From NCBI GenBank assembly GCA_951812315.1, contig CATOSA010000013.1, positions 1 to 64,000 of the forward strand: DNA of 64,000 bases. The letters are read 5' to 3'. Each line of letters opens with the position of its first letter. Position 1 is the stretch's first letter. This DNA comes from an uncultured Burkholderiales bacterium (GTDB lineage Bacteria; Pseudomonadota; Gammaproteobacteria; Burkholderiales; Eutrophovitaceae). Below are positions 1 to 8,524 of the stretch, in pieces. The notes beneath the pieces were generated by a model. It made no database searches and was not told the origin of the DNA. It saw only the letters and a list, made by a program, of their open reading frames with translations. The translations under genes and the position numbers were made by a program.

Positions 1-465
1 CCGGTTTCCTACGATCCGGCTACCGGCCTGGTTTATGTCACCGGGATTCATATGCCGACAACATTTACAGTACGTGAACGTCCAGCTGTCGACGGGAAAC
101 CGGCCGTGCGCTATTCGGTTCTCGAAGTTGCCGACGAGCCGCGCTGGGGCGTGCTGAGCGCGATCGACACCCGCGCGCAAGGCAAGCTCCGTTGGCAGAC
201 GAAGACAAAAGATATTCTCGTCGGCGGGACGGTGGCCACTTCCGGGGGGCTTGTATTCATGGGCAAGGGAACCGGAGAATTTTCGGCGTTCGATTCGGCA
301 ACCGGCGAAGAACTTTGGTCCTTCATGTGTGGGGCCGGTGTCAATGCACCGCCGGTTACCTATGAGATCGACGGTACGCAGTATGTGACGGTTGCGGCCG
401 GCGGACACAATCTGTTTGGTTTCCCGCGCGGCGATGCAGTGATTACATTTGCGCTGCCCAAGTAG
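1..465 (+). CDS. PQQ-dependent dehydrogenase, C-terminal part (5' end outside window)
   Basis: The reading frame is already open at base 1 and ends at a TAG, so only the last ~154 residues are present. They contain the repeating beta-propeller style of quinoproteins: DPATGLVYV near the window edge, then GTVATSGGLVFMGKGTGEFSAFDSATGEELW, written here as two blocks (GTVATSGGLVF and FDSATGEELW). A conserved tail follows with GAGVNAPPVTYEIDGTQYV and VAAGGHN. Family knowledge: such periplasmic enzymes oxidise alcohols or sugars with pyrroloquinoline quinone and pass electrons to the respiratory chain. Substrate cannot be told from this fragment. The sugar-metabolism genes downstream make a sugar or polyol plausible, but that is inference. 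Confidence 0.85.
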   Translation, partial: PVSYDPATGLVYVTGIHMPTTFTVRERPAVDGKPAVRYSVLEVADEPRWGVLSAIDTRAQGKLRWQTKTKDILVGGTVATSGGLVFMGKGTGEFSAFDSATGEELWSFMCGAGVNAPPVTYEIDGTQYVTVAAGGHNLFGFPRGDAVITFALPK

Positions 466-618
466 TGAGAACGTAATGTGCGGATCCCGGGTGCGGCAGC
501 GGATTTGAGCGGGCAGGGCGCGCCCGGACAAACGCAGGACTGTAATTGACGAACATCAATCACGTGCCAGTCTGAACCCGGCCGGGCTCGGGCCCATGTG
601 CCACCTTAAACAGTACTG

Positions 619-646
619 GCGAATCCGGGACGAATCCCGGATTCGC
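619..646 (+). other. Perfect 12-bp hairpin just upstream of an RBS
   Basis: Positions 619-630 and 635-646 are perfectly complementary around the loop CGAA, giving a GC-rich 12-bp stem. It lies 6 nt before the GGAGGAG ribosome-binding site (653-658) of the following sugar isomerase. There is no long T-run after it (ATTATCGG), so it is a poor intrinsic terminator. It could be an attenuator, an mRNA-stabilising 5' structure, or a weak terminator for the upstream dehydrogenase. Confidence 0.55.
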
Positions 647-665
647 ATTATCGGAGGAGAACTGT

Positions 666-1722
666 ATGAAAACGATCAAAGGCCCTGCCATCTTTCTGGC
701 CCAGTTTGCGGGAGATGAAGCACCGTTTAACAGTCTGGATAACATTACCAAGTGGGCAGCCGGACTCGGCTTCAAAGGCGTGCAAATCCCGAGCTGGGAT
801 GCACGTCTGTTTGATCTGGCCAAGGCGGCCGAAAGCAAATCCTATTGCGACGACGTTGCAGCGACTCTGGACAAGCACGGGCTTCAAGGTGACTGAACTG
901 TCCACACATTTGCAGGGGCAGCTCGTTGCCGTGAATCCGGCATACGATGCGCTGTTTGATCAGTTTGCCGCTGAAGAGGTGCGCGGGAATCCGGGAGAGC
1001 GGCAGAAATGGGCGGTCAATCAACTCATGCTTGCGGCCAAAGCGTCACGCAATCTCGGGCTGACCGAGCACGCCACGTTTTCAGGCGCACTGGCGTGGCC
1101 TTACCTTTACCCGTGGCCGCAACGCCCGGCCGGGCTGGTAGAGACTGCTTTCGATGAATTGGCGAAACGCTGGCTGCCGATACTCAATGCGTTCGATGCT
1201 GCTGGTGTAAACCTTTGTTACGAGATCCATCCGGGTGAAGATTTGCACGATGGCGTCACATTCGAGATGTTCCTGGAGCGGGTTAAAAACCATTCGCGCT
1301 GCCACATGTTGTACGACCCCAGCCACTATGTATTGCAAGTGCTCGACTACCTCGACAACATCGATATCTATCATGAGCGCATCAAGATGTTCCATGTCAA
1401 GGACGCCGAACTGAATCCGACCGGCCGGCAAGGCGTATACGGTGGCTATCAGTCCTGGGTGGACCGGGCGGGGCGGTTCAGATCACTCGGCGACGGCCAG
1501 GTTGATTTCGACGGGATATTCTCCAAGTTCGCACAATACGATTTCGAAGGCTGGGCCGTGCTCGAATGGGAGTGTTGTCTCAAGCACCCGGAAGACGGTG
1601 CGCGCGAAGGCGCAGAGTTCATTCAGAGCCAGATCATCCGCGTGACCGAACGTTCCTTCGATGACTTTGCAGGCGCGGAGACTGATGACGAAGCGAACAA
1701 AGCGCTGTTGGGACTAACCTGA
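666..1722 (+). pseudogene. Sugar phosphate isomerase/epimerase (TIM barrel), frameshifted
   Basis: Two overlapping frames together make one ~352-residue xylose-isomerase-like TIM barrel. The first frame runs from the ATG at 666 (RBS GGAGGAG) and ends at a TGA at 894-896. The second carries the rest to 1722. Dropping one base near 882-885 turns the join into GLKVTELSTHL, which reads smoothly, so one extra C is the simplest explanation. Barrel features are visible after the break: NLCYEIHPGED (metal-ligand Glu region), MLYDPSHY, IKMFHVKDAE and WAVLEWECC. Family members isomerise or epimerise sugars and inositol derivatives. It sits 1 nt before a Gfo/Idh/MocA dehydrogenase, a common pairing. It may be a true frameshift mutation or a sequencing error. 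Confidence 0.8.
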
Positions 1723-1723
1723 C

Positions 1724-2866
1724 ATGGCATCCCGCATTCGATACGGCATGGTAGGTGGCGGGCAGGGTGCATTCATTGGCGCCGTGCACAGGATCGCGGC
1801 ACGCATCGATGACGAGTATGAATTGTGTGCAGGCGCGCTGTCGTCGGACCCGGATCGCGCACTGGCTTCGGCACAGGAGCTCGGACTGGCGTCTGATCGT
1901 TCCTATAAAAACTATCAGGACATGATCACGGCCGAGTCGGCGCGCAGGGATCGCATCGAGGCGGTGTCAATTGTGACGCCAAATCATATGCACTACCCGA
2001 TTGCAAAAGCATGCCTTGAAGGCGGCTTTCATGTGATCTGTGACAAGCCGCTCACAGTGAACAGCGAACAGGCTGCCGAGTTGATGGCACTCGCTAAAGC
2101 ACACAAGCGGATTCTTGCCGTTACCTACAACTACTCGGGATATCCGATGGTAAGACAGGCGCGTGCAATGGTGGCGCGCGGTGATCTGGGCAATATCCGG
2201 GTTGTTCAAGGTGAATACGCGCAGGACTGGTTGACAGAGCGGATTGAGGAAAGCGGTCAGAAACAGGCGAGCTGGCGCACCGATCCGGCGCAGTCCGGGG
2301 CCGGCGGTTGCATCGGCGACATCGGTACGCACACCTATCACCTTGCCTGCTTTATCAGCGGCTTGAAAGCCGAATCAGTGTGCGCGGATTTGTCGACTTT
2401 TGTTGACGGCCGGCGCCTGGACGATAACGCCAATGTCATGCTGCGCTTTGACAAGGGTGCGCGCGGTATGATCTGGGCCAGCCAGTTCGCGACCGGTAAT
2501 GAAAATAATCTGCAGATCAGAATTTTCGGTGACAAAGGCGGTTTGACCTGGCGCCAGGAAGATCCCAACGAGTTGATTTTCGCGCCGCTTGGCGAGCCGC
2601 CGCGTCGGATTACACGCGGCAGTCCCGCGGCTGCGGAAGATGCCGCGCGGGTAACGCGAATCCCTCCGGGTCATCCCGAGGGTTACCTCGAAGGCTTCGC
2701 AACGATTTATCGTGAAATTGCGGCAGCCATCCGTGCAGCGCGGGACGGGAATAGCCCAGACGCATCGGTCCTGTTTCCGACCGGCGAAGACGGAGCGAAA
2801 AGCGTTGCGTTCGTTGAAGTTGTCGTGCGATCGAGTGAGGCCGGGGGTAGCTGGGTCAGCCTGTAA
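1724..2866 (+). CDS. Gfo/Idh/MocA family NAD(P)-dependent oxidoreductase
   Basis: A 380-residue protein starting one base after the stop of the isomerase gene, so the two are surely cotranscribed. The N-terminus has a Rossmann dinucleotide site (GMVGGGQGAFIGAVHR, residues ~6-21). The signature around CDKPLTVNSEQAAEL (~105-119) corresponds to the family EKP motif, with Lys expected to act in catalysis. The C-terminal half has the typical substrate domain with GGCIGDIGTHTYHLA (~191-205), including the conserved Asp and His. The family oxidises or reduces sugars and cyclitols such as myo-inositol. Together with the neighbouring isomerase this suggests a sugar or cyclitol catabolic route. The exact substrate is unknown. 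Confidence 0.9.
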   Translation: MASRIRYGMVGGGQGAFIGAVHRIAARIDDEYELCAGALSSDPDRALASAQELGLASDRSYKNYQDMITAESARRDRIEAVSIVTPNHMHYPIAKACLEGGFHVICDKPLTVNSEQAAELMALAKAHKRILAVTYNYSGYPMVRQARAMVARGDLGNIRVVQGEYAQDWLTERIEESGQKQASWRTDPAQSGAGGCIGDIGTHTYHLACFISGLKAESVCADLSTFVDGRRLDDNANVMLRFDKGARGMIWASQFATGNENNLQIRIFGDKGGLTWRQEDPNELIFAPLGEPPRRITRGSPAAAEDAARVTRIPPGHPEGYLEGFATIYREIAAAIRAARDGNSPDASVLFPTGEDGAKSVAFVEVVVRSSEAGGSWVSL

Positions 2867-2870
2867 CAAC

Positions 2871-4085
2871 CTAACTGGATTTCAATTTCCCGTAATTCAG
2901 CAGACCTTGCGGGCCTTTGGGCGGATGTGCCCGTATCGCTTCCTCATTTGGTATCACGCCCCAACCGGGCCGGTCGGGCAGTACCAGGTGACCGTCGACA
3001 AACTCCGGTACGTGATCGAACAGTTCATGGTCCCACTCTACGCGGTCGATGTCGGTTTCCATTATGCGCAGGTTCGGTACCGCGGCTGAGAAATGTGCGT
3101 TCATCATCGTGCACAAGTGGCCGTAGAAGTTATGTGGCGCCACGTTGAGCTCATGCGCTTCCGCGGCCGCCGCAATTTTCATGGATTGCCACACACCGTT
3201 CCAGGGTGTGTCGATAATCGCGACGTCCATTGCCTGCTCGCGAAAATACGGCATGAATTCGCGTAGCCCGAGCAGGGTCTCGCACGAACTGATTGGATGC
3301 GGGCTTTGCTTGCGGATATGGCCGAGTGCCTCCGGAACAAGTGAATCGATTTCGACCCAGAAGATGTCCAGGTCTGCAATGGCGCGCAGGATCTTGAGAA
3401 AACCTTCGGTCTTCGCGTTGAAGTTCAGGTCGAGCAGGATGTTGACATCGGGCCCGGCGCCTTCGCGCAACGCTTCGAGGTGCATGACCAGGTTTCGGAG
3501 CACATTTCGCTCGACGTTGAGTTCGGGCGCGAATGGCACGCCGAACCCTGGCCGCCAGCCGCGCGGGTTCTTCGTGTCCGAGTCGTAGGTGAAAATGTTC
3601 GTTTTCAGTCCGGTAAATCCCTTGTCGCGAACTTCACGGCCGATCGCCTTGACCCCGTCCAGATCGGTAATCGCCGGCTTGTAGTGGGTCGGGTGGTTGA
3701 TGCGCCAGGTCGCACAATGCGACCAGTAGACGCGAATGCGATCGCGAATCTTGCCGCCGAGCAGCTCGTAAACCGGTACGCCGAGGCCTCTTGCCTTGGC
3801 ATCGAGCAAGGCATTCTCCATCGCGCCGATTGCGAGTGCGACGATGCCGCCTGACGCCGGCCGGGTGGCGCCGAACAGTTCTGCATAAATGCGTTCGTGT
3901 TCTCCGACTTCCTGTCCGATGACTCTTGCGGACATTCTTTCGATGACCGCACCCACGCACGGCGCGCCGAAGCCTTCGTCAAATTCACTCCAGCCAACAA
4001 TACCGGTATCGGTGGTGAGCTTTACAAAATGAAAGTTGCGCCAGCCCGCGTCGCAGGACAGCAATTCAATATTCTTGACCTTCAT
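2871..4085 (-). CDS. Mandelate racemase/muconate lactonizing enzyme family (enolase superfamily) dehydratase
   Basis: Start chosen at 4085 because a GGGAGGAAACC box sits directly before this ATG; longer in-frame starts lack one. The 404-residue product has the enolase-superfamily layout: an N-terminal capping domain and a barrel with metal ligands Asp219 (LLDLNFN), Glu245 (WVEID) and Glu269 (SSCETLLG). Lys161 lies in GLKTN. Asp292 (IIDTPWNG) and His318 (APHNFYG) make the His-Asp dyad of the mandelate-racemase subgroup. Members usually dehydrate sugar acids. It converges with the Gfo/Idh/MocA gene (stops 4 bp apart) and fits the same sugar-acid theme. The specific acid cannot be named. Confidence 0.9.
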   Translation of the reverse strand: MKVKNIELLSCDAGWRNFHFVKLTTDTGIVGWSEFDEGFGAPCVGAVIERMSARVIGQEVGEHERIYAELFGATRPASGGIVALAIGAMENALLDAKARGLGVPVYELLGGKIRDRIRVYWSHCATWRINHPTHYKPAITDLDGVKAIGREVRDKGFTGLKTNIFTYDSDTKNPRGWRPGFGVPFAPELNVERNVLRNLVMHLEALREGAGPDVNILLDLNFNAKTEGFLKILRAIADLDIFWVEIDSLVPEALGHIRKQSPHPISSCETLLGLREFMPYFREQAMDVAIIDTPWNGVWQSMKIAAAAEAHELNVAPHNFYGHLCTMMNAHFSAAVPNLRIMETDIDRVEWDHELFDHVPEFVDGHLVLPDRPGWGVIPNEEAIRAHPPKGPQGLLNYGKLKSS

Positions 4086-4421
4086 GGTTTCCTCCCGCGT
4101 AATCGGACTTCTACAGTTCGAACAAAGACAGACAACAAGAAACAAGGCTGCGACCCGTAACAACGATCCAGGCAGTGCCTGTCTCGTCGAGACGGCGGCT
4201 CACCGGTTCGCTTTGATTCGGGTGACGAGCGCGTGGCGCGGTCCGGTATTCAATCTTTTCATTGTGTCCAGTCTTTTCATTGTGTCCGGGTAGCGACCTT
4301 CCGATTTTACTGTAGTCCCGGGGAACACTGGCAGCGAGGTGGCAAGCCAAGGAATTCTGTGTGAAATCCCGTTTCGGTCCGTCTTTGCCACATTGCAGCA
4401 CGAAGCTGGTACGCTAGCCCC
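4086..4421. promoter_or_regulatory. Divergent intergenic region with an 18-bp-period direct repeat
   Basis: This 336-bp gap separates the minus-strand dehydratase (start 4085) from the plus-strand monooxygenase (start 4422), so it must carry promoters for both. A 16-bp sequence (TCTTTTCATTGTGTCC) occurs twice in the same direction at 4254-4269 and 4272-4287, an 18-bp period that could place a regulator on nearly the same face of the helix. No gene was recognised inside, and no convincing -35/-10 pair was picked out. Confidence 0.4.
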
Positions 4422-5459
4422 ATGATTCCATTTTCAGTACTTGATCTTTCCCCGATTCCCAAAGGCGGCACTGCGGCGGTTGCGCTGCGCAATACGCTTG
4501 AACTTGCGCAACAGGCAGACCGCTTTGGGTACAAGCGCTACTGGCTGGCCGAGCATCACAACATGCCGGGCATAGCCAGTGCAGCGACATCAGTCGCGAT
4601 TGGCCACATCGCCGGCGGTACCAATCGTATTCGAGTGGGTTCCGGCGGCATCATGCTGCCGAATCATTCTCCACTGGTTATTGCCGAACAGTTCGGTACG
4701 CTGGCGTCCCTGTATCCGGATCGTATCGATCTTGGTCTGGGTCGGGCGCCGGGAACCGACGGGATGACGGCGCGTGCGCTGCGACGAAACATTCACGAAA
4801 GCGCCGAGGAATTTCCGCGCGATGTCCAGGAATTGCAGTATCTGTTTGCGCCGGAACAGGCCGGGCAAGCGATACGCGCAGTGCCGGGTGCCGGATTGAA
4901 TGTTCCCCTTTGGCTGCTCGGATCGAGTTTGTTTAGCGCGCAACTGGCAGCCATGCTCGGGCTGCCGTTTGCTTTCGCGTCACACTTCGCACCCGACATG
5001 CTCAGGCAGGCCGTCGACATTTACCGCGAGCGCTTCGAGCCGTCCGAACAACTGAAAAAACCATATGTAATGGTTGCTGCAAACGTGCTTGCGGCTGACA
5101 GTGACGCCGAAGCACGCCGTCACTTCAGTTCGCAGCAACAATCATTCATCAATCTCAGACGTGGCAAACCAACCCAGGTGCCGCCGCCGATTGATGACAT
5201 CGATACGTACTGGTCTCCTGCCGAAAAGGCGATGGTTGAGCATTCACTCGCCGTTTCGTTTATCGGCTCGGTTGCCACAATCGAAAACGGACTGGTCCCG
5301 TTCATCGAATCCCTGCAGCCGGATGAGTTGATGATCACCGCACATATCTTCGATCAGTCTGCGCGATTACGCTCGATCGAACTTGTCGCCGGATTGCGCG
5401 ATCAATTGGCAGATAACGCTTCCCAGGAAGATGCTGTATCGGAAGAGGATGCCGTCTAA
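4422..5459 (+). CDS. LLM class flavin-dependent oxidoreductase (luciferase-like monooxygenase)
   Basis: A 345-residue TIM-barrel flavoprotein. Diagnostic stretches are [15 protein letters not shown] at the start, [15 protein letters not shown] (~40-54), [14 protein letters not shown] (~70-83) and [11 protein letters not shown] (~107-117), which match the YhbW-like, alkanal-monooxygenase-related subgroup. Such enzymes use FMNH2 and oxygen to oxygenate or cleave small organic molecules. No partner flavin reductase is adjacent. The C-terminus ends in a short acidic repeat ([11 protein letters not shown]). No clear ribosome-binding site precedes the ATG, but the N-terminal motif fixes the start. 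Substrate unknown. Confidence 0.9.
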   Translation: MIPFSVLDLSPIPKGGTAAVALRNTLELAQQADRFGYKRYWLAEHHNMPGIASAATSVAIGHIAGGTNRIRVGSGGIMLPNHSPLVIAEQFGTLASLYPDRIDLGLGRAPGTDGMTARALRRNIHESAEEFPRDVQELQYLFAPEQAGQAIRAVPGAGLNVPLWLLGSSLFSAQLAAMLGLPFAFASHFAPDMLRQAVDIYRERFEPSEQLKKPYVMVAANVLAADSDAEARRHFSSQQQSFINLRRGKPTQVPPPIDDIDTYWSPAEKAMVEHSLAVSFIGSVATIENGLVPFIESLQPDELMITAHIFDQSARLRSIELVAGLRDQLADNASQEDAVSEEDAV

Positions 5460-5576
5460 GGAGAACGCCGCCGCAAAGGCGTAGTGGCGAACATATGGTC
5501 GGGCACATGTTGCTCGTACTAACTGCCTGCGGCCTGTTTCGTCACTGCCTGCGCCTTACCAATTGACGGAGTACTG

Positions 5577-6281
5577 ATGCGCGCGCACTACCTTCAGCAT
5601 GTCCCGTTCGAAGGGCTTGGAAGTATCGAAGCATGGCTTGGCGCGAACGGCTACCAGACTAGCGTCACCCGCTTGTTTGCTGGAGAAGATCTGCCGCGTC
5701 TTGATGATGTAGATTTTCTGATCATTATGGGCGGTCCGATGAGCGTCAATGACGAGAAGGACTTTTCCTGGCTTGCCACGGAGAAAGCGTTCGTTCGCGA
5801 AGCGATCGGCGCGGGCAAACCGGTTCTCGGCATATGTCTCGGGGCGCAGCTCATCGCAAGTGCGCTAGGTGCGACTGTCTACGCGAATGCTTGCAAGGAG
5901 ATCGGCTGGTTCCCTGTGACACCCGTCGGGTCGGATAGCGATACATTCTCCTGGTTGGCGAATTCGGTCGACGTATTTCACTGGCATGGAGAAACGTTCG
6001 ATTTGCCGCCCGGTGCGATCCATCTGGCTCGCAGCGAGGGCTGTGAACATCAGGCGTTTCGAATCGGTGACTCGATTGTCGGGCTACAGTTTCATCTTGA
6101 AACCACGCCTGAATCGGCGAACGCCATTGTCACCAATTGCCGTGAGGAGTTGTCACCATCTAAGTATGTCCAGACGGAAGCCGAAATCCTGTCAGCGACC
6201 GGGCGCAAGTATCAGGCAATTAACGCGCTGATGGATCAGATTCTTTCCTCTTTGCATCGGACACTTGTTGAGTCGCCGTAA
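5577..6281 (+). CDS. Type 1 glutamine amidotransferase (GATase1-like)
   Basis: A 234-residue class I amidotransferase domain standing alone. The nucleophile is Cys87 in KPVLGICLGAQ, and His173 and Glu175 (LQFHLETTPE) complete the triad. The oxyanion strand MGGPMSVND (~51-59) and VFHWHGETFDLPPGA (~133-147) are also typical. These proteins transfer ammonia from glutamine, and stand-alone members of this COG0518-like group include gamma-glutamyl hydrolases and GMP-synthase-like proteins. An SD-like GGAG lies 8 nt before the ATG. No synthetase partner is next to it, so the acceptor is unknown. Confidence 0.88.
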   Translation: MRAHYLQHVPFEGLGSIEAWLGANGYQTSVTRLFAGEDLPRLDDVDFLIIMGGPMSVNDEKDFSWLATEKAFVREAIGAGKPVLGICLGAQLIASALGATVYANACKEIGWFPVTPVGSDSDTFSWLANSVDVFHWHGETFDLPPGAIHLARSEGCEHQAFRIGDSIVGLQFHLETTPESANAIVTNCREELSPSKYVQTEAEILSATGRKYQAINALMDQILSSLHRTLVESP

Positions 6282-6353
6282 TGAAAAGTGTTGATGCGAA
6301 GTGTGCACTGGGATACTTTTCGAGCTTCAGCTTCCAGCTTAAGGAGAGTCAGG

Positions 6354-6813
6354 ATGAACGCAAGATGTCTGTCCACATTTGCAGCGTTGCTGATCGCAAT
6401 CTCAACATCGCCTGCGGCCTCCGATGACGGCGTCAGATTCGTGAATCCGGAAGGCTTGTTCAAACCGTCCACCTTCTCGCAGGTCGCAATCGCTGAAGGC
6501 GACGTGATGGCATTTATCAGTGGTCAAACGGCGCGCGATGAATCTTCGAACATTGTCGCAGTCGGTGATGTCCAGAAACAAACGGACAAGGCGCTACCTG
6601 CGCATCGCAATTGAAGGGATAGGCGGATCGATAGAGGATATTGCCAAAATCACGACTTTTATCGTGAACCTCCAGCCCGAAGACCGGTTCTGGATCGGCA
6701 AGATGGTGAAAAAGCATTTCCCCAATCCACCGGCTCACACACTGATCGGAATCTCCGCGCTTGCCGCACCTGAACTACTGGTTGAGATTGAAGCGTTTGC
6801 AATTCTGGATTGA
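6354..6813 (+). pseudogene. Exported RidA/YjgF family protein, frameshifted
   Basis: The gene starts at an ATG (6354) after AAGGAGAG. An export signal (CLSTFAALLIAIS, then SPAASDD) is followed by the RidA fold (VRFVNPEGL, VAFISGQTA-like MAFISGQTAR, VGDVQKQTDKAL). The frame breaks near 6590-6600 and stops at 6614. The rest (YLRIAIEGIGGSIEDIAKITTF, here in two parts YLRIAIEGIGG and SIEDIAKITTF, and PAHTLIGISALAAPELLVEI) continues in the next frame to 6813. Net change equals +1. Comparison with the family suggests two residues are missing at the join, so a 5-bp loss within a CTGCG-rich stretch would fit as well as a 1-bp gain. RidA proteins hydrolyse reactive enamines/imines or have other roles. 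Error versus mutation is undecided. Confidence 0.75.
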
Positions 6814-6921
6814 GCAGAATCGCAAACGTCCGCCCGCAGTATGCGTGCTGCGAACACCATTCAATACGAGGTGAATTTCCCGGGGTCGTCGCCACGTCTA
6901 TAACGTCGAAAAGGAAAGATC

Positions 6922-7356
6922 ATGAAAGTTCAATCCCTTGGTCACGTGGTCATCAAGGTTCGCAATCAGCAGCGAGCTGAAGACTTTTATAACGGTCTGC
7001 TTGGAATACCCATCGCCGCCAGATTTGCGGAGATGTCAGCGACGTTCTTTACGCTTGGAAACCACCACGATTTTGCTGTCTTTGCGATCGGAGACAATGC
7101 CGATGATGCGCCCGCGAAGTCGGTTGGATTGGTACACGTCGCGTTCAAGATCGGTGACCAAATCGAGGAACTGCGTGACGCAAAGAAAAAGATGGAAGAC
7201 GCCGGGGTCAAAGTCGCAGTTCGCGATCACGGCGTATCCAAGTCCCTTTACTTCGACGATCCGGATGGCAACAATATCGAGCTATATATCGACGTGACTG
7301 ATGCGTGGAAGAACGACCCACAGTTGGTCGCAGTATCGGAGCCAATGGAGTTGTAA
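6922..7356 (+). CDS. VOC family (glyoxalase/dioxygenase superfamily) protein
   Basis: A 144-residue vicinal-oxygen-chelate protein with two beta-alpha-beta-beta-beta modules. The first opens with SLGHVVIKVRNQQRAEDFY (residues ~5-23). The second has GLVHVAFKI (~74-82) and the closing SLYFDDPDGNNIELYID (~112-128) with the conserved metal-ligand Glu. The early His and this Glu are typical metal ligands. Members include glyoxalase I, extradiol dioxygenases and resistance proteins, and this short single-domain form does not show which. An AGGAAAG ribosome-binding site precedes the ATG. It follows the damaged ridA gene by 108 bp on the same strand. Confidence 0.88.
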   Translation: MKVQSLGHVVIKVRNQQRAEDFYNGLLGIPIAARFAEMSATFFTLGNHHDFAVFAIGDNADDAPAKSVGLVHVAFKIGDQIEELRDAKKKMEDAGVKVAVRDHGVSKSLYFDDPDGNNIELYIDVTDAWKNDPQLVAVSEPMEL

Positions 7357-7386
7357 GCTAGCGCCAGGGCAGCTGTCAGGCCACGA

Positions 7387-8181
7387 TTATTCCGGATGCG
7401 GCGGCCATGCGGAACTGTCAATCGTCTCCTGGTAGGCGTGCCAGGTGGCATGACCGATCAATGGCAGCGTAATTCCCAGACCAATGAATCCGGTGGCGAT
7501 GCCAACAGCGACTGCTGCAACGATCAATAACGCCCACACTACCATTGCCGACTTGTTGCGAAGCACCGCGTTGAAACTGGTTACGACCGCAGTCACCGTG
7601 TCAGTCTGACGGTCGGTAATCATTGGCAGCGAAAACGCGCTGATACAAAATACGAACGCTGCAAACAGCGAACCGACAAGTGTGCCGACTCCCAGAAAGG
7701 TCGCCAGCTCTGCGAGGCCGGGATTTGCCAGTTCCGGAAAGAAAACGTGAATCATCGATGCTGCGCGCGCCCACACCAGAAAGATGATCATTAGGATCAC
7801 CGCAAATATCATCTGGTTGCCAATATTGTGCAGACTTCTGCGTAATGAACCAGCCACGGTGGGTGTGCGGCCTTTTTGAAGTTGCAGGCTGATGTCGTAG
7901 AAGGCCATGGCCAGCATCGGTCCCAGGAAAATGAATCCGGAAATCAATGCCAGCAATACGATTACGTTGCCGAGAGTCAGCGCGAGGAAAGTCAGCAGAT
8001 AACTGGTTGCGACCAGGATTGCACCGAAGGTGAGACTCTGTAGCGGTGCGCGTCGAAGATCCTGCCACCCCAGTTTGACCCATCGGATTGGCGTATTGGT
8101 TTGCAGATTCTTGCAAGGCGCGGCAAAAGGAAGTGCGTCGGCGCTGTTCTCGCGATCTTCTCGTACAGGGGATTCAGTCAT
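7387..8181 (-). CDS. DUF2189 multi-pass membrane protein in nitrile hydratase operon
   Basis: The start at 8181 overlaps the end of the nitrile hydratase accessory gene by 8 bp, indicating translational coupling, and gives a 264-residue protein. A soluble N-terminus (~45 residues, with TPIRWVKLGWQDL) is followed by about six hydrophobic segments, for example FGAILVATSYLLTFLALTL, IFAVILMIIFLVWA and VWALLIVAAVAVGIA. The LGWQDL/RAPLQSLTFG beginning and the GLGITLPLIGHATWHAYQ ending are characteristic of DUF2189. Its function is unknown. Placement as the last gene of the nitrile hydratase operon suggests transport or membrane support of that pathway, such as cobalt or substrate handling, but this is inference. 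Confidence 0.85.
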   Translation of the reverse strand: MTESPVREDRENSADALPFAAPCKNLQTNTPIRWVKLGWQDLRRAPLQSLTFGAILVATSYLLTFLALTLGNVIVLLALISGFIFLGPMLAMAFYDISLQLQKGRTPTVAGSLRRSLHNIGNQMIFAVILMIIFLVWARAASMIHVFFPELANPGLAELATFLGVGTLVGSLFAAFVFCISAFSLPMITDRQTDTVTAVVTSFNAVLRNKSAMVVWALLIVAAVAVGIATGFIGLGITLPLIGHATWHAYQETIDSSAWPPHPE

Positions 8182-8524
8182 GGGCAATCTCCACCGGATT
8201 TCCATGAGGAGTGTTGAGATACGCCTGTCTCCACGCCTCAACCAGATTGCCGACTTCCTCCGGCGACGCAAGATCGAGTTTTACGAGCAGTGCTTCGAGT
8301 GTCTCGAGCCAGACGTCGTAGTAGTCGGACCCATCGACAGCGCCACCCGCAAGCCGTGCCTGTTCAAGAGCTGTTGCAAAATGAGCAGCCCACTCTGGCC
8401 ACGTGTAGTGGCCTGCATCAGCTAGTTTGTGGGTTAGTGCAAAAACTTGCGCGTGCCACGGCTCTTCGAAAGACGGAGTCTCGCCAACACGGAATCCGGC
8501 GCGAAGTTTACTCTCGGGGTTCAA
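8174..8524 (-). CDS. Nitrile hydratase accessory (activator/P14K-like) protein
   Basis: A 116-residue protein resembling the N-terminal half of nitrile hydratase beta subunits, with FEEPWHAQVFALTHKLADAG (~20-39), FTWPEW-like YTWPEWAAHF (~41-50) and GSDYYDVWLETLEALL (~65-80). This is the pattern of the small activator proteins that form a complex with the alpha subunit and help insert the metal and mature the cysteine ligands. Its start overlaps the beta-subunit gene by 17 bp and its stop overlaps the DUF2189 gene. Order alpha, beta, accessory matches proteobacterial nitrile hydratase operons. Confidence 0.88.
   Translation of the reverse strand: MNPESKLRAGFRVGETPSFEEPWHAQVFALTHKLADAGHYTWPEWAAHFATALEQARLAGGAVDGSDYYDVWLETLEALLVKLDLASPEEVGNLVEAWRQAYLNTPHGNPVEIAHD

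Noticed and set aside
666..1722. Programmed ribosomal frameshifting in the sugar isomerase
   Set aside because: No slippery heptamer or downstream pseudoknot was found at 880-890. A simple indel explains the join.
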